Below, in pieces: positions 3,963-5,018 of a stretch of 5,018 bases of DNA; position 1 is the first letter of the stretch; every line of letters begins with the position of its first letter. Made by a program: the position numbers and the translations under genes. This stretch comes from Alphaproteobacteria bacterium (GTDB taxonomy: Bacteria; Pseudomonadota; Alphaproteobacteria; Rhizobiales; Rhizobiaceae): positions 1 through 5,018 of the forward strand of contig JAFKFE010001156.1 in assembly GCA_017308345.1 (NCBI GenBank). Reading direction: 5' to 3'. The notes beneath the pieces were generated by a model. The model was not told the DNA's origin and made no database searches. It saw only the letters and a program-made list of their open reading frames with translations.

Positions 3963-5018
3963 ATGACCAACCATCTGTTCGGTGCTTTCCGCTCCCATAT
4001 GCCGGCGCCCGACCGGTTGCTGATGGAAACGGATGACGGCCGTTCGATCACCTATGGCGACATGCTGGCAAAATCGGCGCAACTGGCGCATGCGCTGGCG
4101 CAGGCCGGCGTCGAGCCGGGCGACCGCGTCGCGGTCCAGGTCGAGAAGAGCCCGGAGGCGGCGCTGCTCTATCTTGCCTGCTTGCGTGCCGGCGCGGTCT
4201 TCCTGCCGCTCAACACCGCCTACACGCAGCCCGAACTCGACTATTTCTTCCGCGACGCCGAGCCGAGGCTGATCGTTTGCGATCCGGACCGTCTTCCCGG
4301 CGTCGAGCCGCTGGCCGCGGCGGTCGGCGCCACGGTGCTCACGCTCGGCCGCGACGGGCAGGGAACGCTGGCCAGCCAGGCTTCACGGCAGACGACGGAG
4401 TTCAGCGATGTGGCGCGCGGGCCGGACGATCTCGCCGCCATCCTCTACACCTCCGGCACGACCGGCCGTTCCAAGGGTGCGATGCTCAGCCACGAGAACC
4501 TTGCCTCCAACGCGCGCGTGCTCGTCGATCATTGGCGCTTCAGCGCCGATGACGTGCTGATCCACGCCCTGCCGATCTTCCACACGCACGGGCTGTTCGT
4601 CGCCACCAACGTCATCCTGATGGCCGGCGCCAAGATGCTGTTCGAGCAGAAATTCGACCCGGCGCGCGTCCTGTCGCTGATGCCGCGCGCGACGGCCTTG
4701 ATGGGCGTGCCGACCTTCTATGTGCGGCTGTTGCAGCAGGACGGCCTGACGCGCGAGGCCGCCAGGACGATGCGGGTCTTCATCTCCGGCTCGGCGCCGC
4801 TGCTCGCCGAGACGCACAAGGCCTGGCGCGAGCGCACCGGCCACGCCATCCTCGAGCGCTACGGCATGACCGAGACCAACATGAACACGTCCAACCCTTA
4901 TGACGGCGAGCGGCGCGCCGGCACGGTCGGCTTCCCGCTACCCGGCGTCTCGCTGCGCATAACGGATCCCGAGGATGGCCGGCAACTCGCGCTGGGCGAG
5001 ATCGGCATGATCGAGGTG
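3963..5018 (+). CDS. matB: Malonyl-CoA synthetase (malonate-CoA ligase), 3' end missing
   Basis: This is an ANL-superfamily (acyl-adenylate-forming) enzyme that activates malonate with ATP and CoA to malonyl-CoA, AMP and pyrophosphate. The first 352 residues of about 500 are visible and the frame is open to the window end. Motifs include VQVEKSPEAALLYLACLRAG (59-78), the P-loop YTSGTTGRSKGAM (162-174), HALPIFHTHGLF (201-212), GVPTFY (248-253) and the adenylate motif ERYGMTETNMNTSNPYDGER (298-317), followed by GTVGFPLPGVSLRITDPEDG. The run TETNMNTSNPYDG and the VQVEKS and LPLNTAYT segments match the rhizobial MatB style rather than general acetyl-CoA or long-chain synthetases, from memory of the family. 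The C-terminal lid with the catalytic Lys is beyond the window. It lies 494 bases after the GntR gene on the same strand. A malonyl-CoA decarboxylase or malonate transporter may follow outside the window. Methylmalonate is a possible second substrate. Confidence 0.92.
   Translation, partial: MTNHLFGAFRSHMPAPDRLLMETDDGRSITYGDMLAKSAQLAHALAQAGVEPGDRVAVQVEKSPEAALLYLACLRAGAVFLPLNTAYTQPELDYFFRDAEPRLIVCDPDRLPGVEPLAAAVGATVLTLGRDGQGTLASQASRQTTEFSDVARGPDDLAAILYTSGTTGRSKGAMLSHENLASNARVLVDHWRFSADDVLIHALPIFHTHGLFVATNVILMAGAKMLFEQKFDPARVLSLMPRATALMGVPTFYVRLLQQDGLTREAARTMRVFISGSAPLLAETHKAWRERTGHAILERYGMTETNMNTSNPYDGERRAGTVGFPLPGVSLRITDPEDGRQLALGEIGMIEV

Noticed and set aside
3520..3966. Open + frame with 20-residue repeats ending in an ATGA overlap with matB
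   Set aside because: It starts at a TTG without a ribosome binding site, exists only because the 60-bp repeat lacks stops, and two other + frames are equally open.
3317..4036. Long + frame running from inside the GntR gene through the array into matB
   Set aside because: It overlaps two well-supported genes in another frame and is carried by the repeat array.

Overview
The window is GC-rich DNA from an alphaproteobacterium. The style of the rpe and malonyl-CoA ligase proteins, and of the palindromic intergenic repeats, fits the Rhizobiales and most closely a Mesorhizobium-like genome. That placement is inferred from remembered family resemblance, not from a search. All recognised genes lie on the + strand, and two are cut by the window edges.

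Layout: (1) Positions 1-1664 hold the 3' part of a large, probably exported protein. It has Ig-like/DUF11-type beta-sandwich segments followed by seven four-cysteine mini-repeats and two half-repeats. A clean intrinsic terminator (1685-1715) closes it. (2) rpe (1787-2464) encodes ribulose-phosphate 3-epimerase, complete with all active-site motifs. A stem-loop without a clear T-run follows it. (3) A lower-GC intergenic stretch (2465-2724) ends in a plausible sigma70-type promoter whose -10 box lies inside a perfect dyad, TGTAT-G-ATACA. This is probably the operator of the next gene. (4) A GntR/FCD-family regulator (2725-3468, TTG start) resembles CsiR/GlaR-type members. (5) A gene-free stretch of 494 bases (3469-3962) is mostly a tandem array of a 60-bp unit, each unit being a 42-nt imperfect hairpin plus an 18-nt spacer. 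(6) A malonyl-CoA synthetase gene (matB, 3963 to the window end, partial) follows.

Functionally, the regulator and matB probably form one regulatory unit. A GntR-type regulator next to malonate activation recalls the rhizobial mat system (MatR with MatA/MatB/MatC), but matA and matC are not in the window and the regulator's ligand cannot be read from the sequence. rpe is a housekeeping pentose-phosphate/Calvin-cycle gene, apparently its own transcription unit.

The most interesting signal is the hairpin array between the regulator and matB. Among its five regular copies, every substitution falls in an unpaired position or forms a compensatory pair (C-G in copies 1-2, T-A in copies 3-5, at exactly paired stem positions). 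The hairpin therefore looks conserved as a structure. Because the period is a multiple of three and the unit lacks stops, all six frames are open across the array, which creates several long spurious ORFs.
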